NCBI RefSeq assembly: GCF_015351395.1 | Contig: NZ_JADKPV010000002.1 | Location: forward strand, 186,001 to 250,000 | Reading direction: 5' to 3' | Length of the DNA stretch: 64,000 nt | Source: Savagea serpentis | GTDB lineage: Bacteria > Bacillota > Bacilli > Bacillales_A > Planococcaceae | Shown: positions 1 through 7,830 of the stretch, piece by piece | Layout of the letters: every line of letters starts with the position of its first letter | Position numbering within the stretch: position 1 is the stretch's first letter | Translations under genes and position numbers: made by a program | Notes under the pieces: model-generated | Databases searched by the model: none | What the model was told of the DNA's origin: nothing | What the model saw: only the letters and a program-made list of their open reading frames with translations

Positions 1-1
1 A

Positions 2-814
2 AGCCGCCATCAAATCGGTGTAAGCTTCGTCGATACGACGAATAAAGAAGAAGTGGAAAGCGCCATTCAAGAGAGCACGAAAGCGATTTTCATTGAAACG
101 CCGACGAATCCTTTATTGAAAATTACCTCGTTACCGACGATTGCAGAGATTGCGAAAAAGGCGAATTTATTACTGATTGTCGATAACACATTTAGCACAC
201 CTTACTTCCAAAACCCGATCGAGCATGGTGCGGACATTGTCGTGCATAGTGCGACGAAATATTTAGGGGGACATAGCGACGTCGTAGCAGGTTTAGTCGT
301 CACGAAAGGGCGTGCACTAGGGGAAAGATTGCATTACATTCAAAACGCGACAGGCGGCGTTCTCGCTCCTCATGATAGTTGGTTGCTCATCCGCGGTATG
401 AAAACACTCGGCGTGCGTATGGAAGAGATTGAACGTTCCGCTCAAAAAATTGCGCAATACTTGCATCATCACGAGCGAGTGGAAAAAGTGTACTATCCTG
501 GATTTTCGACACACCCTGGGCATTTAACTCATCAAGCGCAAGCTTCCGGATACGGGGGAATGATTTCTTTCGTTGTTAAAGGAGAAGAAGAAGCGAAAGC
601 AGTTGTGGAAAACGTTCGTTATTTTACATTAGCGGAAAGTTTAGGAGCGGTTGAAAGTTTAATTTCAGTACCCGCAAAAATGACTCACGCTTCAATTCCG
701 AAAGAGCGCCGTCATGAAATCGGAATTGCAGATGGTTTAGTGCGTCTATCTGTCGGTCTAGAAGATGTGGAAGATTTGCTTGAAGACTTAGCACATGCAT
801 TGCAATTTGCCTAA
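2..814 (+). CDS. cystathionine gamma-synthase/beta-lyase family PLP enzyme (5' end missing)
   Basis: The reading frame is open to the left edge of the window, so the N-terminal third is missing. The visible part is the Cys/Met-metabolism PLP enzyme fold. SATKYLGGHSD contains the Schiff-base lysine (codon at 257-259), preceded by the cofactor-binding DNTFSTPY. The C-terminal half has ESLGAVESLISVPAKMTH, the typical trans-sulfuration substrate loop. The family makes or cleaves cystathionine in methionine/cysteine interconversion. The sequence resembles MetI/MetC-type proteins of Bacillus, but I cannot separate cystathionine gamma-synthase, beta-lyase and gamma-lyase without the missing part, so no symbol is given. 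The gene is closed by a hairpin terminator at 835-880. Confidence 0.85.
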   Translation, partial: SRHQIGVSFVDTTNKEEVESAIQESTKAIFIETPTNPLLKITSLPTIAEIAKKANLLLIVDNTFSTPYFQNPIEHGADIVVHSATKYLGGHSDVVAGLVVTKGRALGERLHYIQNATGGVLAPHDSWLLIRGMKTLGVRMEEIERSAQKIAQYLHHHERVEKVYYPGFSTHPGHLTHQAQASGYGGMISFVVKGEEEAKAVVENVRYFTLAESLGAVESLISVPAKMTHASIPKERRHEIGIADGLVRLSVGLEDVEDLLEDLAHALQFA

Positions 815-825
815 AAGCAGAAAAG

Positions 826-854
826 TTGTTTCTTAAACACTTCCTCTTTATGAT
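826..854 (+). promoter_or_regulatory. SigA-type promoter for the DsbA/FrnE-like gene
   Basis: TTGTTT (826-831) and TATGAT (849-854) are separated by exactly 17 nt. Transcription would start near 861, about 20 nt before the ATG at 881. The spacer and -10 region contain the 5' arm of the preceding gene's terminator. Confidence 0.55.
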
Positions 855-880
855 GGACAATAGAGAGGAAGTGTTTTTTT
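835..880 (+). terminator. intrinsic terminator overlapping the next gene's promoter and ribosome binding site
   Basis: A 13-bp perfect stem (835-847 with 864-876) is followed by a T run to 880, right before the ATG at 881. The 3' arm contains GAGGAAG, the Shine-Dalgarno sequence of the downstream gene. Confidence 0.85.
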
Positions 881-1591
881 ATGAAAATTGAAGTATGGTC
901 AGATTTCGTATGTCCATTTTGCTATATCGGAAAGCGACGTCTTGAAGAAGCATTAAAAATGTCACCTTATGGAGATCAAGTAACGGTCGAATATAAAGCG
1001 TATGAGCTTGACCCGACAGCGCCAGCGAGCACAGATGAGAAATATCATGAAAGTTTAGCGCGTAAATACGGTAAAAGTGAAGAAGAAGCACTCGGCATGA
1101 TGGAAAATATGGCAGCGCAAGCGAAAACAGTTGGTCTTGACTACAACTTAGATGCTTTAACACCAGCGAATACATTTAAAGCACATCGTTTAGCGAAATT
1201 CGCGAAAACGAAAGGGCTCGATATCGAATTTACAGAGCGTGTACTTCGTGCGTATTTCATCGAAGGTCAAAAAATTGGACTGGATGAAGTGCTCATTCCA
1301 CTTGCGACAGAAGTCGGTCTCGACGAAGCGGAAGTGAAAGAAGTGTTAAGCTCAAACGCATTCGAAGAAGAAGTGCGTACGGATATCGCAGAGGCTTCGC
1401 AAGTCGGTGTGCGCGGTGTTCCATTCTTCGTCATGGATCGTAAATACGCGATGTCAGGTGGACAGCCAGCGGAAGTATTTGTACAAGCAATTGAAAAAGT
1501 AGCGCAAGAAGCAGGTCTTCAACCAGCACTCCAAGTTCTAGGAGATGAAGACGCTGGTGGTATGTGTGCGGATGGGAAATGTGAAATTTAA
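881..1591 (+). CDS. DsbA-family thiol-disulfide oxidoreductase, FrnE-like
   Basis: A 236-aa thioredoxin-fold protein with no signal peptide, so cytoplasmic. The active site C11-P-F-C14 follows strand one, and GVRGVPFFV carries the cis-proline expected near residue 180. This is the DsbA/FrnE/2-hydroxychromene isomerase superfamily, whose members exchange disulfides with oxidised proteins or small thiols. A second cysteine pair lies at the extreme C-terminus (CADGKC), as known for FrnE of Deinococcus, where an extra C-terminal pair takes part in redox. ATG at 881 is chosen because GAGGAA lies 10 nt upstream. Physiological substrate unknown. Confidence 0.85.
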   Translation: MKIEVWSDFVCPFCYIGKRRLEEALKMSPYGDQVTVEYKAYELDPTAPASTDEKYHESLARKYGKSEEEALGMMENMAAQAKTVGLDYNLDALTPANTFKAHRLAKFAKTKGLDIEFTERVLRAYFIEGQKIGLDEVLIPLATEVGLDEAEVKEVLSSNAFEEEVRTDIAEASQVGVRGVPFFVMDRKYAMSGGQPAEVFVQAIEKVAQEAGLQPALQVLGDEDAGGMCADGKCEI

Positions 1592-1630
1592 AACGAAAAG
1601 AGACTAGGATAAAACCTCGGATTACCTCAA

Positions 1631-1680
1631 AAAACGCATGAAATCAAAAGTTAGCTCTTTGATTTCATGCGTTTTCTATT
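1631..1680 (+). terminator. bidirectional terminator between convergent genes
   Basis: Perfect 18-bp stem, 1631-1648 with 1658-1675, flanked by A and T runs. It ends the FrnE-like gene and could also stop transcription from the YceI gene on the other strand. Confidence 0.85.
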
Positions 1681-1796
1681 TTGGAAATTTTATGACGTAA
1701 GCTTACGTTTGCATTCGCTAGAATGAATCGAATTGTAGAATGTCTATTCACAAGAGCGTTTAGTCATTCAAAGTTTACGATGATTCGGCGTTTGCA

Positions 1797-2318
1797 TTAT
1801 TGTTCTTGTGCTTCGAAGTCAACGGAGATGGAAACGGTATTGCCGACCATGACGCCCCCTGTTTCGAGTGCTTGTTGCCATGTTAAACCGTAATCTTGCC
1901 GATTGATTTCAGTGGAAGCATGGAAACCTGCAATTCGGCCATTTTCTCCTTGTGCAACACCTTCTCGCACAGCGTGGAAGGTAACTTTCCCTGTCACATC
2001 TTTTATCGTCATTTCTCCGATAATGTTAAAGTGATTCGATTTTGTTTGCTCGATTGTTGTTGATTTGAACGTAATTTGTGGATATTTTTCAACATCGAAG
2101 AAATCGGCGCTCTTTAAGTGACCATCTCGTTGTTCTTGGTTCGTATTAATTGAATCCGTTTCGATTGTAAAATGAATCGTTGCATTTTCGAAATCTTCAA
2201 CGTCACCATCAATTTCCCCTTGGAACTCGTTGAACTGACCTCTCACTTTCGAAATCATTAAATGGCGTACTGAAAAGTCTACAGACGTATGCGCTGGATC
2301 GATTACCCATTTTGTCAT
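1797..2318 (-). CDS. YceI-like lipocalin-fold protein
   Basis: A 173-aa protein of the YceI (polyisoprenoid-binding) family. It shows the hallmark N-terminus WVIDPAHTSVDFSVRH, the central strand IHFTIETDSINT, the DFFDVEKYPQITFKS block and a C-terminal beta barrel strand. Family structures bind long isoprenoid chains in a lipocalin-like barrel. There is no signal peptide here, so it is cytoplasmic, as in other Firmicutes members. The start is supported by GGGAGG 8 nt upstream. A SigB-type promoter lies 42-66 nt upstream, so it is probably a general stress protein. The name should not be confused with B. subtilis yceI, an unrelated transporter. Confidence 0.9.
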   Translation of the reverse strand: MTKWVIDPAHTSVDFSVRHLMISKVRGQFNEFQGEIDGDVEDFENATIHFTIETDSINTNQEQRDGHLKSADFFDVEKYPQITFKSTTIEQTKSNHFNIIGEMTIKDVTGKVTFHAVREGVAQGENGRIAGFHASTEINRQDYGLTWQQALETGGVMVGNTVSISVDFEAQEQ

Positions 2319-2359
2319 TGTGATTCCTCCCGTTTTGAAAATTTCTTTCTATATAATTA

Positions 2360-2384
2360 TTACCCTTTTCATAAAGCATTAAAC
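2360..2384 (-). promoter_or_regulatory. SigB-type promoter of the YceI gene
   Basis: Read on the minus strand: GTTTAA, 13 nt, GGGTAA. This fits the general-stress sigma factor consensus (GTTTaa, 12-15 nt, GGGtAt). The leader to the start codon would be about 34 nt. Confidence 0.6.
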
Positions 2385-2483
2385 AAAAATATCTCTCGAA
2401 TTCCGATGAATATTTCTTGTAAAAAGTTTGACGACAATCCATAATTAAGAATAGGATGAATCATATTGCACTTACGCCTTTTG

Positions 2484-2526
2484 AAGAAACAGCATGCTTT
2501 TTTCTATGATTACTGTTTCTTTTTTT
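2484..2526 (+). other. terminator-like hairpin in the murB leader
   Basis: AAGAAACAG (2484-2492) pairs with CTGTTTCTT (2513-2521) and is followed by T residues to 2526, 48 nt before the murB start. There is no plus-strand gene just upstream for it to terminate. A weak TTGACG element lies near 2429. It could be an attenuator in the murB leader. Confidence 0.35.
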
Positions 2527-2574
2527 GCGCGCGCATAAACAAAAGTTATTGAAGGTGAAAGGATTTGGCTAACT

Positions 2575-3483
2575 ATGTATCAAAGTAAAGTAGAAGAATT
2601 GAGAGAGCTCGTTTCCGAAGGGATTGTTTTGCAAGATGAGCACTTACATAAATATACGAAAACTGCCCTCGGAGGAGCGGCGGATTTATTTGTCATGCCC
2701 CAAACGATTGAAGAATGTCAAGCGGTTGTCAAATATGCTTTTGAAAATGACATTCCTTTATTGCTACTAGGAAATGGTTCGAATATGGTCGTTCGCGATG
2801 GAGGCGTGCGAGGCATCGTTTTACATCTTGCAAAGCTCAATGCGATTGAGGTGAAAGGGACAGACATTTATGCAGAGGCTGGAGCGCATTTGATTGATGT
2901 TTCTAAAACGGCAGCGACTCATAGTTTAACAGGATTTGAATTTGCTTGTGGTATTCCGGGATCTATTGGTGGTGGCATGATGATGAACGCTGGGGCATAT
3001 GGTGGCGAAATGAAAGATATCGTCGTGTCTGTACAAGTATTGACGAAATCAGGAGAACTGCTCACTTTGACGAAAGATGAGCTACAACTTGGCTACCGTA
3101 CGAGCATCATTCAAACGGAAGGGTACTACGTTATGTCGGCACTGTTTTCATTAGAAGTAGGCGTCCAAGCAGAAATCGATGAGAAAATAGCGGATTTAAC
3201 ATATCAACGTGAATCTAAACAACCTTTAGAATATCCGTCAGCAGGAAGTGTGTTTAAGCGTCCTCCGGGCCACTTCGCAGGGAAGTTAATTCAAGACAGT
3301 GGTTTACAAGGAAAAGGATTCGGTGGTGCGGAAGTATCAACGAAACACGCTGGGTTCATCGTCAACAAAAACAATGCGACCGCGACAGATTATGTCAATA
3401 CGATTCGCATGGTGCGCGAAGAGGTGAAGCGTCGCTACGGTATTGAATTAGAATTGGAAGTACGAATTGTTGGTGAAGAGTAG
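2575..3483 (+). CDS. murB: UDP-N-acetylenolpyruvoylglucosamine reductase
   Basis: MurB reduces UDP-GlcNAc-enolpyruvate to UDP-MurNAc with NADPH and FAD, the second committed step of peptidoglycan precursor synthesis, in the cytoplasm. The 302-aa length is normal. The FAD-binding type 4 fold begins with TALGGAADLFVMP and contains LLLLGNGSNMVVRDGG. FACGIPGSIGGGMMMNAGAYGGE is the flavin pyrophosphate region. SAGSVFKRPPG near residue 222 carries the catalytic serine, and the C-terminal domain has STKHAGFIVN. GAAAGG lies 12 nt before the ATG, a slightly long spacing. It stands alone with no cell-division genes beside it. Confidence 0.95.
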   Translation: MYQSKVEELRELVSEGIVLQDEHLHKYTKTALGGAADLFVMPQTIEECQAVVKYAFENDIPLLLLGNGSNMVVRDGGVRGIVLHLAKLNAIEVKGTDIYAEAGAHLIDVSKTAATHSLTGFEFACGIPGSIGGGMMMNAGAYGGEMKDIVVSVQVLTKSGELLTLTKDELQLGYRTSIIQTEGYYVMSALFSLEVGVQAEIDEKIADLTYQRESKQPLEYPSAGSVFKRPPGHFAGKLIQDSGLQGKGFGGAEVSTKHAGFIVNKNNATATDYVNTIRMVREEVKRRYGIELELEVRIVGEE

Positions 3484-3605
3484 GCTCTGATGGACGAAGA
3501 GATAAATTGCGCGGTGTGACCCGCGATTTCATCACGAGTGTAACCTCACGAATAGGTGGAGAAGACAAACTGTTTTCTCAAAAAAACTAGACGAAGGAGG
3601 GAGTG

Positions 3606-3698
3606 ATGAATTTGTTTGATTTACTGATGTTTTACAATTTGCAGATCGTGTCTATCAGCTCTAAATCAACGAATGTCATTGCGAAACAAGATGAATGA
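3606..3698 (+). CDS. 30-aa leader ORF overlapping the antiporter start
   Basis: A short ORF, MNLFDLLMFYNLQIV... to ...AKQDE, has the strongest ribosome binding site of this locus (GAAGGAGGGAGTG directly before ATG 3606). Its TGA (3696-3698) overlaps the beginning of the antiporter gene, whose two possible ATG starts (3673 and 3691) both lack a Shine-Dalgarno sequence. I infer that it is translated to deliver ribosomes to the antiporter start. I do not recognise the peptide. It may equally encode a small regulatory peptide. Confidence 0.55.
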   Translation: MNLFDLLMFYNLQIVSISSKSTNVIAKQDE

Positions 3699-5163
3699 AT
3701 TTACGGTAGAAGTAGTAGTTTTATTAATTGGTTTTTTCTTATTAAGTGGTGTCTTAATGACGAAGCTCACATCGAAGGCAGGTGTTCCTGCCCTCGTACT
3801 TTTTATGATTTTAGGGATGGTGCTCGGGAGTGACATATCGGGGTTAATTTATTTCTCGGACGCTGGATTAGCTCAGACGATCGGGATGTTTGCTCTCGTC
3901 GTTATTTTGTTTGAAGGGGGACTTCAAACCGAGTGGCGAAATGTCAGACCTGTCATTAAAGGAGCGGCCGTTTTAGCGACATTAGGGGTCGTCTTAACGA
4001 CCGCTGTTTTGGCAGTAGCGATTCATTACGTTTTAGGTCTTGGTTGGATTGAATCATTTTTACTCGGTTCTATTGTCGGATCAACCGATGCAGCGGCAGT
4101 ATTTTCTGTCATGAGCGGTCAAAATATTAAACCGAAAATGTCAGCGACACTTGAAATGGAATCAGGATCCAACGACCCGATGGCGATGTTTTTAACTGTC
4201 GCTTTCATTCAATGGTTAACATTAGATGATTTTGCATTCGGTAATTTAATTATTAGTTTCTTCTTACAAATGGGCCTCGGCTTATTACTTGGACTTCTCT
4301 TCGGCTGGCTCACGTCTCAATGGATGAACAAAATAAAACTCGATGCGAGTGGTCTATATGCGGTATTGTCAATCGGATTTGCGATGGCAATATTTAGTTT
4401 GACAGCTCTCGTTGGTGGGAGTGGAATTTTAGCGGTATATGTTGCAGGAATTATGATTGGTAATCGTGAACTGAATCATAGCCACTCCATTTTACGTTTC
4501 CACGAAGGGTTCGCATGGCTTATGCAGCTCGTCATGTTCGTCATTTTAGGTTTGCTCGTCTTCCCGAGCGAATTAGCGAATTGGGACTTAATTTCAAAAG
4601 GTTTAATTTTATCATTTATTTTAATGTTTGTCGCAAGACCGATTGCTGTTTTCGTCGGTACTATTTTCTTCGATTACACATTTAAAGAGAAGCTCTTCCT
4701 ATCCTGGGCAGGTTTACGCGGAGCAGTACCGATCGTACTCGCCACATTCCCATTACTTGCAGGGGTAGAAAATGCATATCTTTACTTCAACATGGTCTTC
4801 TTCATCGTCATTACATCCGCTTTATTACAAGGCTCAACGATTTCGAACGTTGCCCGTTGGCTCGGACTTGAGGCACCACCATCACCGAAACGGATTCATC
4901 AACTTGAACTCGTTTCCATGGATAAAGCGAATGCAGAAATGTTGGAAGTTGAAATTTCAAACGATTCACCGTATTTAAATAGTCTCGTACAAGACATGGA
5001 TCTACCTGATGATACGGTAATCTCAGCGATTATCCGTCAAGGAGAACTCGTCATGCCGACGGGACAAACCGAATTATTAGAGCGAGATGTCCTTTATATT
5101 TTAACGGATAAAAAGCAAGTGAAAGCATTGAAAGAAGCGATGGGCGAAGAAGTATATGTATAA
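3691..5163 (+). CDS. K+/H+ (CvrA/NhaP2-type) antiporter with C-terminal TrkA_C domain
   Basis: A multi-spanning membrane protein of the monovalent cation:proton antiporter family, 490 aa from ATG 3691 or 496 from ATG 3673. About twelve hydrophobic segments span residues 10-385. GSTDAAAVFSV and ESGSNDPMAMF are the conserved ion-binding motifs of the NhaP/CvrA branch, and SWAGLRGAVPIVLA marks the late core helix. Residues about 400-490 form an RCK_C/TrkA_C ligand-binding domain, typical of antiporters gated by nucleotides; in Firmicutes such domains often bind c-di-AMP. Exchange of K+ or Na+ for H+ is inferred from the family. ATG 3691 sits 5 nt before the leader ORF's stop, which favours coupled initiation there. 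Confidence 0.85.
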   Translation: MNEFTVEVVVLLIGFFLLSGVLMTKLTSKAGVPALVLFMILGMVLGSDISGLIYFSDAGLAQTIGMFALVVILFEGGLQTEWRNVRPVIKGAAVLATLGVVLTTAVLAVAIHYVLGLGWIESFLLGSIVGSTDAAAVFSVMSGQNIKPKMSATLEMESGSNDPMAMFLTVAFIQWLTLDDFAFGNLIISFFLQMGLGLLLGLLFGWLTSQWMNKIKLDASGLYAVLSIGFAMAIFSLTALVGGSGILAVYVAGIMIGNRELNHSHSILRFHEGFAWLMQLVMFVILGLLVFPSELANWDLISKGLILSFILMFVARPIAVFVGTIFFDYTFKEKLFLSWAGLRGAVPIVLATFPLLAGVENAYLYFNMVFFIVITSALLQGSTISNVARWLGLEAPPSPKRIHQLELVSMDKANAEMLEVEISNDSPYLNSLVQDMDLPDDTVISAIIRQGELVMPTGQTELLERDVLYILTDKKQVKALKEAMGEEVYV

Positions 5164-5165
5164 TG

Positions 5166-5200
5166 AAAAATCGATTACTTTTCGGAGTAATCGATTTTTT
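5166..5200 (+). terminator. intrinsic terminator after the antiporter gene
   Basis: 14-bp perfect stem, 5166-5179 with 5186-5199, 6-nt loop, ending in a T run. Confidence 0.9.
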
Positions 5201-5239
5201 TGTGTGGAAAATGTGAAATATTAGGAGGAAAGAACTCTT

Positions 5240-5313
5240 ATTCAAATGTATGTTTGAATGTATTGCTATTTCTATAAAAAATCGATACAATACAATCAAA
5301 TGAATGTTTGAAT
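5240..5313 (+). promoter_or_regulatory. cad promoter with two CadC-type operators
   Basis: TTGCTA (5263-5268), 17 nt, TACAAT (5286-5291) form the promoter. Two near-identical dyads flank it: ATTCAAATGTATGTTTGAAT at 5240-5259 and AATCAAATGAATGTTTGAAT at 5294-5313. Both have the TCAAA-N6-TTTGA form of known CadC operators. One lies just upstream of -35, the other over the likely start site. Confidence 0.8.
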
Positions 5314-5330
5314 GAAGGGGGAGAATATAG

Positions 5331-5681
5331 ATGAAAGATACTTGTGATATTACGATTGTTCACGAAGAAGCAGTTCGTGAAGTTCAACAACAATTACCAG
5401 ACAATATGTTCGGGATGGTCGAGATTTTTAAAGCACTCGCAGATGAAACGCGTTTGAAAATTGCCTATGCGTTAACGATTACAGAAGAGATGTGTGTATG
5501 TGATTTAGCGGCAGTAATCGGGGCATCGAATGCGACAGCATCTCATCATTTACGCTACTTGCGAGATAAATCTCTTGCCAAGTCCGAGAAAAAAGGAAAA
5601 ATGGTGTATTACACATTAGCGGATGATCACATTCATGACTTAGTGAAAATAGCATATGAACATTCAATAGAGGAGGACTAA
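5331..5681 (+). CDS. cadC: ArsR/SmtB-family metal-responsive repressor, CadC-like
   Basis: A 116-aa winged-helix repressor of the ArsR/SmtB family that releases DNA when Cd(II), Pb(II), Zn(II) or similar metals bind. The MCVCDLAAVIG segment near residue 55 supplies the alpha-3 cysteine pair. The N-terminal Cys (residue 5) fits the fourth ligand of CadC, and ASNATASHHLRYLRDKSL is the recognition helix. It starts 18 nt after the second operator, with AAGGGGGAG as ribosome binding site. The 1-nt gap to the ATPase gene shows they are one autoregulated operon. Confidence 0.9.
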   Translation: MKDTCDITIVHEEAVREVQQQLPDNMFGMVEIFKALADETRLKIAYALTITEEMCVCDLAAVIGASNATASHHLRYLRDKSLAKSEKKGKMVYYTLADDHIHDLVKIAYEHSIEED

Positions 5682-5682
5682 C

Positions 5683-7806
5683 ATGGTCGTCGCAAAAGAA
5701 GGAAAAAAAGAAGAGTTTCGACTCGAAAACTTAAATTGTGCGAGTTGTGCGATTCAATTCGAAGAAAATGTAAAAAACTTGCCAAATGCTAAAGATGTAC
5801 AAGTGAACTTCGGAGCTTCTAAATTGTCTATCGAGGGCGATGTGACGATCGAAGAGTTAGAAGAAGCAGGCGCTTTCGATGGAATTAAGGTTCGCAAAGC
5901 GTCGGAAAAGCGAGTATTTACCCCACCAACCCCTTGGTATAAGCGAAAAGAAAATATCGTGACCATTATTTCTGCTGTACTCGTCGCAGCAGGGTGGATG
6001 GTAGCGAGTCAACAATCACAAACAGCACCTGCTGCAGTCGGTTTATTTGCAGCGGCCATTGTGATCGGTGGTTGGAAGATTTTTAAAGTCGGATTTAAAA
6101 ATCTAACCCGTTTTGAATTTGATATTAAAACATTGATGACGATTGCAGTAATCGGTGCTGCGATTATTCAAGAGTGGAAAGAGGCAGCGGTCGTCGTCGT
6201 ACTGTTCGCAATTAGTGAGGCGCTCGAAGCTTATTCGATGAATAAATCTCGCCAATCAATTCAACAGTTAATGGATATCGCACCTGCTACAGCAGTCGTG
6301 CGTCGCGGTACTGAATTCGTTGAACTAAATACAGAAGATATCGTTGTCGGTGATATATTGATTGTGAAACCAGGTCAAAAGATAGCGATGGATGGTGTCG
6401 TCTTAAAAGGGGGGTCGACTGTGAATGAAGCGGCAATTACAGGAGAATCAGTTCCAGCGATGAAAGGACAAGGTTCTGAAGTATTCGCAGGAACGTTGAA
6501 CGAAGAAGGCGCACTGGAAGTGACGGTAACGAAACTCGTCAATGATACGACAATCGCTAAAATTGTCCACCTCGTAGAAGAAGCGCAGGCTGAAAAAGCG
6601 CCAAGTCAAAAATTTGTGGATCGTTTTGCAAAATATTATACACCAGCCATTATTATTATCGCTTTACTTGTGATGGTTGTACCACCATTAGTGACAGGTG
6701 CACCATGGGTGGAATGGATTTATCTTGGATTAGCAGTTCTCGTCGTCGGTTGTCCTTGTGCTCTCGTCATTTCAACTCCTGTGGCGATTGTGACAGCAAT
6801 TGGTAACGCAGCACGTCAAGGCGTTTTAATTAAAGGTGGCGTACATTTAGAAGAGACAGGACATATTCAAGCGATCGCATTTGATAAAACAGGGACGCTC
6901 ACGAAAGGGTACCCAGAAGTGACGGATTTCGTCGTTGTGGAAGAAGATGAAGCATTACCTGTTTTAGAAGCGGTCGTTGCAGTAGAAGGGATGTCACAGC
7001 ATCCATTAGCTCGTGCAATCGTCACTTACGGCGGAGAGCGAGACGTGCATCGTGAAGAAGCCCAACAGTTCCAATCGGTTACAGGTAAAGGCGCTTATGC
7101 GACGTATAAAAATCAATCAGTTGCTATTGGAAGCATTCAATGGGCGACGGAATTAACACATGTTCCAGTTGACTATTTAGAACGTGCCACAACGCTTCAG
7201 GCAGAAGGAAAGTCCGTAATGGCAATCATCATCGATGACGTATTTAAAGGATTGATTGCAGTAGCGGATCCCGTACGAGAAGAAAGTGCGGAAGTCATGC
7301 ACAAATTGAAAGATATCGGTATCGCTCACACAGTGATGTTAACAGGTGATCACCAAGTGACAGCCCAAGCGATTGCAGCGAATATCGGAATGACGGATGT
7401 GCGTGCGAGCTTAATGCCAGAAGATAAATTGACAGCGATTAAAGAATTGCAACAAAAGTATGGAAAAGTCGCAATGATTGGTGACGGCATTAACGATGCA
7501 CCAGCACTTGCGACAGCAGATGTTGGCATTGCGATGGGTGGAGCAGGAACAGATACAGCTCTTGAAACAGCAGATGTTGCACTCATGGCAGATGATCTTG
7601 AGAAATTACCGTATACAATTAAATTAAGTCGCAAAACATTGCGTATTATTAAAGAAAATATCGGCTTCGCGCTCGGTTTGAAAGTCATCGCTTTATTGCT
7701 TGTCATTCCAGGTTGGTTAACATTATGGATCGCCATTTTTGCAGACATGGGTGCTACTTTACTTGTCGTTCTAAATTCGTTACGATTGTTAAAAGTGCAA
7801 GATTAA
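5683..7806 (+). CDS. cadA: Cd/Zn/Pb-translocating P1B-type ATPase
   Basis: A 707-aa heavy-metal efflux ATPase of the plasma membrane. The N-terminal HMA domain has the metal-binding LNCASCA motif near residue 20. GESVPA is the actuator loop, CPCALVISTP in the sixth transmembrane segment is the transport-site CPC of the CadA group, DKTGTLTKG carries the phosphorylated Asp, and GDGINDAPALA closes the hinge. The C-terminal helix pair includes the conserved metal-binding Asp (IFADMGATLL). It is co-transcribed with cadC, and AGAGGAGGA lies inside the end of cadC. Metal specificity is inferred from the CPC type and the CadC partner. Confidence 0.93.
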   Translation: MVVAKEGKKEEFRLENLNCASCAIQFEENVKNLPNAKDVQVNFGASKLSIEGDVTIEELEEAGAFDGIKVRKASEKRVFTPPTPWYKRKENIVTIISAVLVAAGWMVASQQSQTAPAAVGLFAAAIVIGGWKIFKVGFKNLTRFEFDIKTLMTIAVIGAAIIQEWKEAAVVVVLFAISEALEAYSMNKSRQSIQQLMDIAPATAVVRRGTEFVELNTEDIVVGDILIVKPGQKIAMDGVVLKGGSTVNEAAITGESVPAMKGQGSEVFAGTLNEEGALEVTVTKLVNDTTIAKIVHLVEEAQAEKAPSQKFVDRFAKYYTPAIIIIALLVMVVPPLVTGAPWVEWIYLGLAVLVVGCPCALVISTPVAIVTAIGNAARQGVLIKGGVHLEETGHIQAIAFDKTGTLTKGYPEVTDFVVVEEDEALPVLEAVVAVEGMSQHPLARAIVTYGGERDVHREEAQQFQSVTGKGAYATYKNQSVAIGSIQWATELTHVPVDYLERATTLQAEGKSVMAIIIDDVFKGLIAVADPVREESAEVMHKLKDIGIAHTVMLTGDHQVTAQAIAANIGMTDVRASLMPEDKLTAIKELQQKYGKVAMIGDGINDAPALATADVGIAMGGAGTDTALETADVALMADDLEKLPYTIKLSRKTLRIIKENIGFALGLKVIALLLVIPGWLTLWIAIFADMGATLLVVLNSLRLLKVQD

Positions 7807-7830
7807 CAGAAGCGCAAAAGGAGTGTTCGT

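Noticed and set aside
3484-3605. Possible riboswitch before the antiporter gene
   Set aside because: There is a GC-rich hairpin, but I could not match it to the c-di-AMP, Na+, Li+ or Mn2+ riboswitch cores.
7801-7830. Frameshift joining cadA and the GNAT gene
   Set aside because: cadA ends with normal family C-terminus and the GNAT gene has its own AAAGGAG and ATG.
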